Positions 21,781 through 31,766 of a DNA stretch of 64,000 bases are shown here, piece after piece (position 1 is the first letter of the stretch; every line of letters begins with the position of its first letter). The translations under genes were made by a program, and so were the position numbers. Under the pieces are notes generated by a model. The model did not search any database, was not told the DNA's origin, and was given only the letters and a program-made list of their open reading frames with translations. Source of the DNA: Rapana venosa (lineage: Eukaryota; Mollusca; Gastropoda; Neogastropoda; Muricidae); the NCBI GenBank assembly GCA_028751875.1, contig CM054154.1:56352369-56416368 (forward strand). Direction: 5' to 3'.

Positions 21781-21837
21781 TAAAAAACCAAAAAAAACAA
21801 CCCCCTCCCCCAACAAAACCAACAACAAAAACCACAC

Positions 21838-22190
<353 letters not shown>

Positions 22191-22489
22191 GGAAGAAAAA
22201 ACAAAAAACCCCAAACAAACAACAACAAAAACAAAAATAATAACAATGACTATACAATCAAAGATTTCGCTTATGAGTCCTAGACAAGAGGCAAGCATGT
22301 CATCCATCCATCAATGGGCTTGTTCCCTTTTCCTCATCATCTTTCTCTCATTTCACCATCACGCACCTATAGATTAATATGATTTTTTCTTTGTTATATT
22401 AATCAGCAACCTAGGGTCCTTTAACATAGGGGGAAAACACTTGGAATTTGAGAACAGTAGGAGGGGCAGGGGTAGCTTTCTGAGGTAAT
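22191..22489. other. A-rich spacer, no gene seen
   Basis: The sequence is A/C-rich and then mixed, with no domain, splice pair or clear repeat. It may be the 3' untranslated end of the LINE at 22,490-23,342. Confidence 0.4.
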
Positions 22490-23342
22490 CATTAATAATT
22501 AGATGGAGTGGCAGGATAGGACTGGTGTTGGAGTTGCTGCTGCAGCAGTTGTGGGCAAAAACAATCTATGAGTAGGCTTGTTTTTATTAACGGAAAAATG
22601 TGTCACAATTTTCTTTGGGGCTTTTCCGTTTAATGTATTGCACATACATAGACACTTGTTGAAATGCAGACTGTCTTTGAGTGGAAGAATGTCTAATTCT
22701 TTGTAGTTGGTCTTGGTCAGTGTATTAGGTTTCAATCGGATTAGTTTGATAGCTCTTTTAAGTTGTCGGCTTATATGCTTTAGGTTTGTTTCACTCGCAC
22801 TATCCCATAAGATTGAAACATAATTTATAAGAGATAGAATATGTGCGTGAAAGAATAGTTTACGTGATTGTAGGTTTAGAAAATGTTTGATTTTTCTAAG
22901 TTGATGTAGTCTTACTGAGATTCGTTTTCCAAAAGTGACTATGTGTTCTGACCAAGATAAATCATTGTCCATTACTGCACCTAGTACTTTGTGTGAAACA
23001 ACTTCATTTTTTTGTATTTGGATAAATATTGGCGCGAATGGAAAACACAATATCTGTCTTATTTGCCGAGTCATTATAAACATACATTTTGTTTTGTCTG
23101 AATTAAGAGACATACGATTGAGTTCTGTCCATTGAATAAGTTTATCGGTATCTGCCTGCATATCATTCACAAGCTGGTTAGGATCACTGTTGCTACATTA
23201 AATTGATGTATCATCAGCAAACATTTCACATGAACCAAGACTATGCAGAGGTAGGTCATTAATATAAATAGAGAAAAGAAGTGGTCCCAGTATTGATCCC
23301 TGTGGTATACCATTATAGCACAGGTAATAAGGTCGATCTCCT
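22490..23342 (-). mobile_element. jockey/CR1-superfamily LINE fragment, RT palm to C-terminus
   Basis: Minus strand. PQGSILGP (about 23,290-23,315) and the catalytic FADDTS (about 23,205-23,225) lie in one frame. A frame change near 23,170 leads to a 223-codon stretch (22,499-23,170) with LNSDKTKCM, then SLINYVSILWDSAS and ELDILPLKDSLHFNKC, the usual RT thumb and C-terminal order. The 5' part (endonuclease and RT fingers) is absent: the copy stops at a GT-rich minisatellite. One frameshift makes it non-functional. The clade is judged from motif style only. Confidence 0.75.
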
Positions 23343-23349
23343 GGACCCG

Positions 23350-23374
23350 ATTTGTGTGTGCGTGTGTGTGTGTG

Positions 23375-23441
<67 letters not shown>

Positions 23442-23925
23442 TAGAGATCAAAAAGTGTGTGCGTGTGTGAGAGAGATCAATTGTGTGTGTGGTCAATAAG
23501 TGTGTGTGTGTGTGTGTGGTCAATAAGTGTGTGTGTGTGTGAGAGAGATAGAGATCAAAAAGTGTGTGCGTGTGTGATCAATAAGTGTGTGTGTGTGAGA
23601 GAGAGATCAATTGTGTGTGTGGTCAATAAGTGTGTGTGTGAGATCAATAAGTAAGTGTGTGTGTGTGAGTGAGATCAATCAGTAAGTGTGTGTGAGTGAG
23701 GGATTAATTAGTAAGTGAGTTAATGAGTGAGATCAATAAGTAAGTGTGTTTGTGTGAGTGAGATCAATTACTGAATTAGTAAGTGTGAGTGAATGAGTGA
23801 GATCAATAAGTAAGTGTGTTTGTGTGAGTGAGATCATTAGTAAGTGTGAGTGAATGAGTGAGATCAGTAAGTAAGTGTGTTTGTGTGAGTGAGTGAGATC
23901 AATAAGTAAGCGTGTGTGTGTGAAA
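23350..23925. repeat. GT-rich compound minisatellite
   Basis: A (GT)n core is followed by about 500 bp of diverged units mixing 'gtgtgtgtgtg', 'agagagatagagatca', 'ggtcaataagtg' and, further right, 'gtgagtgagatcaataagta'. Unit length drifts from about 30 to 45 bp. Confidence 0.85.
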
Positions 23926-24116
23926 TTCTCAAAGTCGATGACACATTCTTATTTCCAGAATGCATTTGCTTTGCTTTTTTCCCCATCAAGCCATCTATCT
24001 AGGAACAAAAACAAGGTTATCAATAACATTTAATTACAACAATCCACAACAATAAAAATAACAGACTCAATACATAAAAAAAAAACCCACTGCAGAACTC
24101 TCTCTCACACACACAT
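23926..24116 (-). mobile_element. LINE-like 3'-end fragment
   Basis: 'tgcttttttccccatcaagcc' is close to the 'ggcttttttcccatccagccc' of the 20,490 element. No coding part remains and the tail is degenerate. Confidence 0.3.
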
Positions 24117-24154
24117 CTGCATGCATGTGCACACACTTAGATTCAAAATAATGT

Positions 24155-24157
<3 letters not shown>

Positions 24158-24206
<49 letters not shown>
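24158..24206. repeat. (GT)n microsatellite upstream of the transmembrane exon
   Basis: It is an uninterrupted GT run, followed by a GC/GT alternation that leads directly into the AG acceptor at 24,221-24,222. Confidence 0.95.
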
Positions 24207-24215
<9 letters not shown>

Positions 24216-24222
24216 CGCGCAG

Positions 24223-24357
24223 ATGAGGAAGCAGATGAGATGTACTATATGGCAGGGGGGGTCATGGTGGGTGTCTTTCTCTTCACTAGCGTCATCGTCA
24301 TCGGTTATCGCTTCATCCTTTACCCCCTGAGCCAGAAAGAGTCCGACATGCAAAAAG
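24223..24357 (+). CDS. host membrane-protein gene, transmembrane exon
   Basis: This exon of 135 bp lies between GCGCGCAG|AT and CAAAAAG|GTATAG, with phase 1 at both ends. It encodes an acidic lead (EEADEMYY), then a hydrophobic stretch of about 20 residues ([17 protein letters not shown]), then YRFILYPL and a charged juxtamembrane segment (SQKESDMQK). This is the pattern of a single-pass segment with basic residues on the cytoplasmic side. Phases match both neighbouring exons (19,537-19,837 and 29,392-29,813). Its GC content and codon use differ sharply from the GT and TA repeats that touch it on both sides. No family is recognised; a receptor-like or adhesion-like type I protein is the likely class. 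Confidence 0.75.
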
Positions 24358-24364
24358 GTATAGC

Positions 24365-24423
24365 ACGGCCTGTGTATATCTATATCTATATCTATATCTA
24401 TATATCTATATATATATATAGAT

Positions 24424-24509
<86 letters not shown>

Positions 24510-24550
24510 GTGTGTGTGTTTGTGTGTGTGTGTACACGCACGTGTGCATG
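24365..24550. repeat. (TATC)n/(TA)n/(TATG)n/(TG)n compound microsatellite
   Basis: A run of about 60 bp of pure TA is flanked by TATC and TATG units, starting within 10 bases of the exon donor. Confidence 0.93.
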
Positions 24551-24799
24551 TGTTAGATTTGTAATCATCACAATTCTTCATAATAATAATAATAATAATA
24601 ATGTATGAAATTTATTTAGCGCTGAATCTTGTAAAGTAAACAAATCAAAGCGCTTGCATTCAAATCATTCACACGCATCCAACCATCCATAAATATAAAG
24701 ATAAACAAATATCAAATGTATATACACAACACACTTAGGTGGGGGTGGTGGAGGTGAAGGTAGCTATTGAAAAGTAGGAACAGACAACAGGGGAAAATC

Positions 24800-25672
24800 T
24801 CAAGTAGAGTATAAGTGCGTTTTGAGGCTAGATTTAAAAGAATCAAATGAAGGCTTTAGGCGAAGTGGAAGAGGAAGGTCGTTCCATGTGGAAGGACCGG
24901 AAACAGAGAAAGAGCGACGGCCAACAGTGGTTTGTTTAAATCTGGGTGTTCGAAAGCACAACGTATCGACAGCTGAACGAAGGGAACGGGATGGAGTATA
25001 CAGGTGAAAAGTTACAGAGATAAGAGGGTGCAGATTTGTGGAGACATTTGAAACAAAGGGTATATTAATCTTATACTTTATTCTTTGTGAGACAGGCAGC
25101 CAGTGAAGAGATCGCAAAAGAGGAGTGATGTGTTCAGATTTTTTCTTTCTAAGGACCAGTCGAGCTGCAGAGTTTTGTATGCGTTGAAGGGAGTGGATGG
25201 ATGATGCTGGCAAACCAGCCAAGAGAGAATTACAGTAGTCCAGTCGAGAAAGAATGAGAGATGTGACAAGTTTGGATGTTGCTTCAGTAGACAGATACTT
25301 GCGAATTGCACTTATGCGCCGTAATTGATAGTAGCAAGACTGGCAGGTCTGGGTGATGAATTTTTTCATAGAGAGTGTGTTGTCAAGAACCACACCTAGA
25401 TATTTCACAGAGCTGGACAGAGGAACCGACGTATTGCTGAATTCCACTGAAGTCGTCGTGATGAAGGAAAGTTTATGTTTGGTCCCCATGAGCATGACTT
25501 CCGTTTTATCGGCATTTAGCTGTAACTTATTTTGAGTCATCCAGTTTTGAATGTCTAGAAGGCAGTGGGCCATATTTGTCAGGAGGGAAGGCAGATTTTC
25601 AAGGGTATTGCTACATTGAAGCTGACTGTCATCGGCATAGAAATGATGATCAATATGATGGTGGTTTAATAT
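24800..25672 (-). pseudogene. LINE copy A, reverse transcriptase C-terminal half
   Basis: The reading frame is open and continues from the insertion junction. It begins with HHFYADDSQL (catalytic Asp pair, around 25,637), then LNADKTEVMLMG, VKYLGVVLDN, LILSRLDYCNSLL, LRSLHWLPVSQRIKYK and FSVSGPSTWNDLP, ending in KSSLKTHLYST. This is the palm-to-thumb and C-terminal order of CR1/L2-clade LINEs. The part is intact over about 290 codons but is cut off from the rest of the polymerase by the insertion at 25,686-26,886. Confidence 0.85.
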
Positions 25673-26899
25673 GTGTGAGAGTGGAATGAATGAATAATAT
25701 TTATTGCTATTTAGCAATCAAGCCATATAGCGCTGCGGCGCGGTAACAAACGATATCGAACGCGACGCGATTACAGTGACATGGAAACCATGTCAGTAAT
25801 GGTATGTACATCTAGATCTGATACATTATTGTCCGTGTCTCAGTTTTCAAAACAGCCTTTCCTTTTCCAGTCTGCAGCCAGCGAAGTCAGCCCATGTAAA
25901 ACCGGATCAGGTCCCGAAGAAGATGTAATTCCCGTTCAGCACGTGCCACTGTCTCTGCGTGTTGTGTGTTAGGACGCTGCTTCCCTTTACGAAGTCTGGC
26001 AAGCCTGACACGTTCTTCTGGCAACATGTTTCTGTCTTCTTGCTTAATATACCAGAACACACACTTAGATTCCTCGCCAGTATCTCCATTACAAGAATAT
26101 TCTAGGGCGATGTCATCCGATTCACACATCAGAATAGTTTGATTGCCTGAATCTTGAACTACAACCTTTCGAAACTGTGTGTTTCTTTTGCTGTCTCGTA
26201 ATCGACGCTGCACACGTTTGTCTATCAGAGTGGACACATACTCTTTCACAATACCAGTATGAAAACCCTCAACTGTGCAGTCAACTGTCTGTTCTTCGTC
26301 CACATCAGACAACTCAGAAGACACACCGATCTTACTGTCTGTTGCTGGTTCACACGGCAAATCAAGTGATTCTAGTGTGGCTGGGACATTCACTGCACTG
26401 TCGACACACAGCTCTGTGTACACGCTGGTTTGTTTTGATTCGGCATCCACTCTCTCACGATGCAGGGAGTCACTGTCAGACAACACCGGCTCTTCCAAAA
26501 CACAGTCCTTGTCACACTGACGACTTGCCTGTCTTTCTTGATGTTGTTTACTTCTTAGGACGTCACGACGGATTTGGGAAGGGCACTTCTTGCGAAAATA
26601 CTGAACTCGAGAATTACGGTTCCGCACTGGGTCCGCCATTTCTGTTGATACTGTGTCAGCTGGCTTCAGTCGCAAGACGAAGACAACACTGCCGCTCTCC
26701 CCCGCGACTTTCCAGCTCGATAGGACGTTGTCGATCAGCAGGGCGTTTAAGGTTGTTACTACAGTTGCTGGAAGGCCAGTAACTGACATTTTGAAGCTTA
26801 AATGCAAAAATTTGCAGCAGCTTACTAACAGCACGCCCTTTCAGTTCTCGTCCCGTCACGCCCCTCACAGACAGAAGAGAGATACCGTGTGAGAGTGGA
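25673..26899 (-). mobile_element. 1.2-kb nested retroposed element with 13-bp target duplication
   Basis: The 13-mer gtgtgagagtgga occurs at 25,673-25,685 and again at 26,887-26,899, flanking 1,201 bp that splits the RT of LINE copy A. Copy B of the same LINE (near 41,330) is uninterrupted at the matching point. On minus the insert has a leader of about 100 bases, a 300-codon ORF, a 3' untranslated region containing 'agcgctatatggcttgattg', and a GCAATAAATATTATTCATTC tail. The layout is that of an LTR-less element mobilised by target-primed reverse transcription. It has no endonuclease or RT, so it is non-autonomous, or a retroposed transcript. Confidence 0.85.
25887..26789 (-). CDS. intact 300-codon ORF of the nested element, function unknown
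   Basis: Start chosen at the internal ATG (AAAATGTCAG context); an upstream in-frame ATG at 26,834 would add 15 residues. Visible parts: LLIDNVLSSWKVAGESG with VVFVLRLKPAD near the N-terminus; MADPVRNRN then YFRKKCPSQIRRD and KQHQERQ, a basic segment around residues 65-90; a long acidic, Ser/Thr-rich middle (CVLEEPVLSDSDS, SSELSDVDEEQTVDC); a basic KRVQRRLRDSKRN patch near residue 200; and a C-terminal part with WYIKQEDRNMLPEERVRLARL and RAERELHLLRDLIRF, likely helical. The pattern of a basic N-terminal module, acidic linker and helical end could suit a nucleic-acid-binding retroelement accessory protein. I recall similar YRRKxPSQ-type ORFs in other molluscs but cannot name a family. No stop or frameshift interrupts it. 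Confidence 0.7.
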   Translation of the reverse strand: MSVTGLPATVVTTLNALLIDNVLSSWKVAGESGSVVFVLRLKPADTVSTEMADPVRNRNSRVQYFRKKCPSQIRRDVLRSKQHQERQASRQCDKDCVLEEPVLSDSDSLHRERVDAESKQTSVYTELCVDSAVNVPATLESLDLPCEPATDSKIGVSSELSDVDEEQTVDCTVEGFHTGIVKEYVSTLIDKRVQRRLRDSKRNTQFRKVVVQDSGNQTILMCESDDIALEYSCNGDTGEESKCVFWYIKQEDRNMLPEERVRLARLRKGKQRPNTQHAETVARAERELHLLRDLIRFYMG

Positions 26900-27340
26900 G
26901 CAGTGTAGAGAGTGAAGAGAACAGGACCCAGAACTGATCCCTGTGGGACTCCACATTCCAGTTTGACAGGTTTTGATTGAATTTTGCTGACAATAACTTT
27001 CTGGTATCGGTTTGTGAAGTATGAACTAAACCATGTGAGGGCAGTGCCATTAATACCAAACATTCTGGAGGCGAGAAAGAAGAATTGAGTGATCTATAGC
27101 GTCAAAGGCAGCAGATAGGTCGAGAAGAGTGAGGAGGGAGATTTTCCCTGCATCAGCAGCGAGTAAAAGTGTATCTAAAGTGTGGACTAGGGTGGTTTCG
27201 GTGCTATGGTTGGCGCGATAGGCAGATTGAAAAGGGGGAAGAAGATTATTGGAATGAAGGTGGTTGTTGAGTTGTTTTAGAACAACTTTTTCAAGTACTT
27301 TGGAGATGAAAGGTAAGTTAGAGACAGGTCTGTAATTCTT
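26892..27340 (-). pseudogene. LINE copy A, RT fingers and palm (frameshifted)
   Basis: 26,900-27,063 reads FGINGTALTWFSSYFTNRY and VPQGSVLGPVLFTLYTAPL. Upstream, to 27,340, other frames give the expected AFDAIDHSILL-type block, so one or more indels separate the parts. The frame is then broken by the nested element. Confidence 0.75.
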
Positions 27341-28488
27341 TAGAATGTTGGGATCAAGGTCATGTTTTTAGTAGAGGTGTGACTATTGCGGTTTTGAGAG
27401 CTGATGGAAAATTTCCTGACAGAAGAGATGAGTTTAGAGCGGAGGACAGTGTTATAGTGTTCTGAGAGGTCAGTGTCGTCAGACGTTTGCGAAAGGCGTT
27501 CCATAGCTTGTGAAGAGAAGGTTTGAATGTTCATGGCCTTAAGATTGCGGCGGGTAACATATTTCTTTTTTCTTACAGGTTTTATGATGTTAAGGAAGAA
27601 AAGAATGGCGGAATGATCAGAATGCAGTTCATCAGTGGCGGAGACAGATGTAACAAGGTTAAACGAAGCATTGGTGATCATCCAGTCTAAAATATGACCG
27701 GATCTGTGTGTTGGTTCACTTACCAGTTGAGAAAGAGACTGATTTGACAGAGAAAGAGAAAGACGTTTGACGTCAGGAGAAGACTGATTGTCAAAATGGA
27801 AGTTGAAGTCACCGAGAATTATGAGCTTAGTGGGAGAGAGGCTATAGTGGTCAAGGAGTGACTGAAATTCTTGATGAAAAAGGGAAGCTGTCAGATTGTT
27901 CTTACGGTTAGGAGGTGGAAGGTAGAGGCAACATAAAGTAATAGAATGGCCAGGTAGGTTGAGGTTGAGTTGGCAAACTTCAAAGGATTCATGTGAAAAA
28001 GGAAGGTTGTGATTGAAAGAAAGAGCTGGTTGCAACATGTCTTTATAAATGATGGCAATGCGACCCCCACGGGAGAGTCGGGGAAAAGAAACGGTTTTGT
28101 AGCCAGGTGATGTTAGTTGTTTTATTTTTGGTTCGTGTCCATGTGGTTTAAGCCAGGTTTCAGTAAAAAAGGTTAAATCAATGTCTATGTCTTTTTCGGA
28201 GATGAAATCAGAAATATAATCAGCTTTACCATCAGGACAGACAGACTGCACATTGAACAAAGAAATGTGAAGGAGATCTGAAGGCTGCGGAGGGGTTGAA
28301 GAAGAAAGTGGTGAGTTGGGGAAGCAATCAGAGGAAGAGGATGAAGGTGATGGTAGCGATGTGGATATCGGAAGAGCAGACCAGAGTTTGGATGGTGAGT
28401 CAGAAGTAGATGTAGAAAGAACTGTGTTAATTTCACACACATCATAGTACACAGAACCAGAAAAAAAGATTGTCCGAATTGTGCACAA
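27340..28488 (-). CDS. LINE copy A, apurinic-type endonuclease ORF
   Basis: A 382-codon frame. After a Ser/Pro-rich lead of about 75 residues comes the exonuclease-endonuclease-phosphatase fold of LINE endonucleases: LFNVQSV (residues 77-83), TETWL (109-113), GGRIAIIYKD (141-150), LYLPPPNRKN (189-198), ILGDFNFHFD (224-233; catalytic Asp/Asn), DWMITN (268-273) and SDHSAIL (290-296; catalytic Asp-His). The spacing matches CR1/L2-type elements. It nicks target DNA for target-primed reverse transcription. The following RT lies in another frame, so the polyprotein is broken. The start is the first ATG and may be internal to the original ORF. Confidence 0.8.
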   Translation of the reverse strand: MCTIRTIFFSGSVYYDVCEINTVLSTSTSDSPSKLWSALPISTSLPSPSSSSSDCFPNSPLSSSTPPQPSDLLHISLFNVQSVCPDGKADYISDFISEKDIDIDLTFFTETWLKPHGHEPKIKQLTSPGYKTVSFPRLSRGGRIAIIYKDMLQPALSFNHNLPFSHESFEVCQLNLNLPGHSITLCCLYLPPPNRKNNLTASLFHQEFQSLLDHYSLSPTKLIILGDFNFHFDNQSSPDVKRLSLSLSNQSLSQLVSEPTHRSGHILDWMITNASFNLVTSVSATDELHSDHSAILFFLNIIKPVRKKKYVTRRNLKAMNIQTFSSQAMERLSQTSDDTDLSEHYNTVLRSKLISSVRKFSISSQNRNSHTSTKNMTLIPTF

Positions 28489-29130
28489 CAGAAGAAACAG
28501 AAGCTGAAGGGGCAGGTGAACAGTAGTGAGGAAGCAGTGTTGTCACGGGAGACGGAAGTGACGTCAGAGCTGAGGAGGAGACACTGGAGGGAGATGGAAG
28601 TGCACCACTGTTGACGATGTTGGCCTACCCGTGTTCCCCTTCTGGTTTTGGGGAGGTGGATTCCCAGATATAGGATGCGCTGTTTCAGCTGAGGAGAGAG
28701 AGCGTATTGTTTATGGCAAAAGTCACTGAAAGTATTGCTTTAATGTCCACGGCTCCCACTGCCATCCTGGCCAAACAACACACACTGGAGGGTGGTGATG
28801 GGGGTGGTGAGGGCTCGTGAAACATGTGCAGATGGTTGATGGGCAGCAGGGTCAGAGGGAAGTGGGTCACAAAGACCAGCAGGTCAGGTAAACAAAACTC
28901 ATCAAGTCAGTGGAATTTTGAACAATCAAATAGTAGATGAAAAATTATAAATTGAAATATTTCAAAAAGTAAATAGTTACAAGGAATAATGTTTTGACCA
29001 TTCGATTCAGAATGAAAACACAAACACAACGATGTAAAATATTCTCTTCAGGATGCCGGAAAAACACACACATTTAGCATTCAAACAAGAGCTACACACA
29101 CTGCTGCCACCAGGCGCAAAGGTGAACACA

Positions 29131-29320
29131 CGCCTGGCATAAGACATGGCATAAGACAAGTCACACACACTCATACACACATGCGCGTGCACACACTCAT
29201 ACACACACACACTCCACATATATCACATGCCATGCACTCACAAGATCACACATGTGTGTGCGTGCGCGCGCGCGCACACACACACACTCTCAAACACACA
29301 CACACACAGAAAAAATGTAC
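29131..29320. repeat. CA-rich and (CG)n-containing low-complexity block
   Basis: It contains interrupted CA repeats with an alternating GC stretch (gtgcgtgcgcgcgcgcgcac) around 29,257-29,277. Confidence 0.85.
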
Positions 29321-29391
29321 ACACAGACACACAGGAGCAGGGTGACACATGGTGATGGGTGGTGATAGAAATCTGTCTCTGTTCTGAACAG

Positions 29392-29813
29392 CATCTGTCA
29401 TGAACTTGCCGCAGGCAGCACCTGTCGCTTCTGCTGTCGATGGAAGAAAGCCATCAGCACCTGTCCCTCCTGCTGTAATTAAATCAAAGCCATTAGCATC
29501 TGTCCCTCCTGCTGTCGTTGGAACAAAGCCATTAGCACCTGAGCATGGAACATCAACTACAGCACGTGCACCCGAAGCCAAGCCTACAGCACCTGTTGTA
29601 GCGGCAGAAGAAGAAAGGTTGGAGAGATCTATAGGTAGGATCAAACCAGGAAACCCCGCCCCTCCTGCCACCTCACCAGAGCCGTCAGCAGCGCCTGCTT
29701 CTGCTCCTGAAGACGGAAAAGTGGTACCTGCTTCTCCAGCATCAGGAGCACAGCCATTCACACTGGCAGCAGAGCAGAAAAGGTCTGCAGCAGATACAGC
29801 TGACAGGGTGTAG
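29392..29813 (+). CDS. host membrane-protein gene, terminal Pro/Ala-rich cytoplasmic tail exon
   Basis: The acceptor TCTGTTCTGAACAG|CA is followed by an open frame of about 140 codons ending at TAG (29,811-29,813). It enters in the phase left by the exon at 24,357 (G+CA gives Ala). The tail is rich in Pro, Ala, Ser and Lys, with an internal duplication (PVPPAVIKSKPLA and SVPPAVVGTKPLAP) and a charged EEERLERSIGR segment in the middle. There are no hydrophobic segments, so a disordered intracellular region is likely. The duplicated PPAV motifs could be docking sites for SH3- or WW-type domains (inference). A donor-like AGG|GTGTAG just before the stop is weak, so this is taken as the last exon. 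Confidence 0.65.
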
Positions 29814-30650
29814 CTGGGGAGTCAGTAAGGAATGGTTCATCACCTGACGGGGTGTGACAGTATAATTTGAATTCAGATAATGGAGGACAAAAATGGGGCT
29901 GAAAGGAGAGACAGCTAAAGAACAGCAGGCCATCAATTCACCCCCCATCCAATGTTGTCTGCAATACCTGTGCCACAGACTGCCATGCACAGAGTGGACT
30001 GCTGAGAGAGCACTGCAGGCTTTGTTCTCAACAAGACTGAAAATTATGATTTCACATCAGAAGGTGTGCGTGGAGTGAGTGGTAGGAAGACCAGTGGTTG
30101 TCGTTGTTTACCACCACACACCTTAACTCCCTGTCATAATCAGTGGGAGTGTGGCCCCCTGTTATGCAAGGCTACACTCCACCTTTAGCTTCCGGGTCAT
30201 GTAGTAGGCTTATAGATTGCTACTCACAAAAATTGTCGCTGATTTTCACAGATTCTTTAGAAACAAATGTACTGTGTATGCCTACTTGTTGTTGTTATTG
30301 GTTTCATTTCTTTGGATTGAGGACGTAGACCAATACCAGGTAGTCGTGAGAAAGTTGGAACTGATTATTAAAATGAGGATTGCTTGTATTCCTACAGTGT
30401 CGACCCACACATGCATATTAATATTATTGTTGTTGTGGTTTGGAAGCTAGCAGACAGCAAAAGGCTGAGGAGATATAGTGTTTGCTGAGAGAAATTCAAA
30501 CCTGCCAAATTTGTGCAACATCACACGGGTTTTGAGTCAGAGCCTAATCTTTCACACAAAGTTGTTTTTTTTTCCTTCTTTTTTCTGTGGATGCCTTAGT
30601 ACGTGCCATATGAAGGTCAGAGAAATAATAATAATAATAATACAATAATG
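29814..30650 (+). other. probable 3' untranslated region and downstream sequence
   Basis: This is non-repetitive, balanced-composition DNA after the tail exon. Short frames here show no conserved features. A short (AAT)n run lies at about 30,626-30,643 and an AATAAA about 30 bases further on (near 30,680). The extent of the transcript cannot be fixed from sequence. Confidence 0.35.
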
Positions 30651-30869
30651 AGAAAAACACAAGGAGAAATGGCAAAAAAATAAAGGTGGTGTGTAGCCCA
30701 ATAGCAGACGTGCTTATTCTCTCCCCTTCCTCAGTTATAATGACTTGCTGCTGTTGCTGCTATTGCTGCTGTTCCCATACTTCTTACTTGACTGCCCTTG
30801 TGTGAAGACGGACCTGTGTGTATGCTGTAGTGTAGCCTTTGGATAGAATGAAGTGTACCCCAGTCCTGT

Positions 30870-30912
<43 letters not shown>
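30870..30912. repeat. (GT)n microsatellite
   Basis: About 20 GT units. Confidence 0.95.
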
Positions 30913-30914
<2 letters not shown>

Positions 30915-31017
30915 TGGAGGTAATGACTGAAAGACCCCAAACCACACCAAACAAACCACAACTACTTCTACGACTACAACAGTGCAGTGCAGCAAGTGGC
31001 TTCCCAGACAGATGGAG

Positions 31018-31375
31018 CTAGCTTTGTATACCACTTTCAGTAATGGCAGATTTCTCTGCCTGAAGTTCCGGCTATCATCTGGTCCTACCACCATGCGATG
31101 ACCTACTCTTCCAAAAGGCGGAACAGACTTTAAAATGTACGCAGGATGTTCTGCGAGCATTTGCCGACAGGACCTCAGTTTGTAGTCTAACCTCGAGGAT
31201 GTTTTGGGGAGTGGAGTCAGCACTGATGTTAATTCCAGGGCAAAAATCCTCTTGATCCTCTCCCTCAATTCACCAGACGCCACCGAAATTCAAACTATGA
31301 CTTCCTGGACCTGTGGGGTTGAAGTGGAACTGTCTAAACCACTGGGCTGTGGTGTTGGTCTTTCCCACATCCTTT
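31018..31375 (-). mobile_element. full-length alpha-related SINE
   Basis: On minus the head has 'cagcccagtggtttagac' (A-box-like) and 'agtttgaatttcgg' (B-box-like). The body has 'ggaattaacatcagtgctga', 'actgaggtcctgtcgg' and 'gaagagtaggtcatcgca', then the tail 'aaatctgccattactgaaag' and 'gtggtatac'. It diverges from the copy at 16,263 but keeps the same block order. Its tail block is the one found at 39,545-39,626. Confidence 0.65.
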
Positions 31376-31414
31376 GTTGTGCAGCTGTTCATCCACGTCA
31401 CTGCACTTCACACC

Positions 31415-31480
31415 TGACAGCTTGCAACAAACAGCTTGCAACAAACAGCTTGCAACAAACAGCTTACAACAAACAGCTGG
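31415..31480. repeat. 15-bp tandem repeat
   Basis: There are four to five units of 'acagcttgcaacaaa', the last with a substitution. Confidence 0.9.
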
Positions 31481-31766
31481 GAACAGTCCCCCTCACGTGG
31501 CAGGTTGAAGAGACCCAACAGGAGGCCTGCTCTGGCAGTGCAGAGGCCTGGTGATTCCAGCGGGCATGTGTGGTGGAGGTGGTCTGTTGATGGTACAGTC
31601 CCTGAATTGCATCACTGCGTAGGGACTCTACTATAACCAGAACTTACTCAGCAGTCATTGTGGCGCTTCACCACCCAAAACAAATGCTCCCTTATTTGGC
31701 TGGTGGATACAGAGTCGGCCTACTTGTCCATGAAAACTGGCTTGAAAATGTTGTCGAAATAGAAAG

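Larger units (their letters stand above)
24579..29130 (-). mobile_element. CR1/L2-like LINE (copy A), interrupted by a 1.2-kb insertion
   Basis: Minus-strand element from a 5' region near 29,130 to a (ATT)n tail at 24,579-24,602, preceded by the 3' motif 'agattcagcgctaaataaa'. Order: 5' untranslated region (28,490-29,130, alignable with 43,450-44,165 of copy B), endonuclease (27,340-28,488), RT fingers/palm in shifted frames (26,892-27,340, with PQGSVLGP), the insertion, then RT YADD to C-terminus (24,800-25,672). Without the insertion it is about 3.3 kb. At least two frameshifts and the insertion make it inactive. The C-terminal SVSGPSTWNDLP signature and 3' end are shared with copies at 40,236, 55,740 and 38,665. 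It lies in the intron between the transmembrane and tail exons, opposite to the host gene. Confidence 0.85.

Noticed and set aside
25781..26782. Plus-strand ORFs over the nested element
   Set aside because: They are shadows of the 300-codon minus-strand ORF, with lower-complexity composition and no start context.
29400..29813. Stand-alone small gene starting at the ATG at 29,400
   Set aside because: A good acceptor eight bases upstream in the matching phase with the transmembrane exon makes an exon more likely than a separate start.
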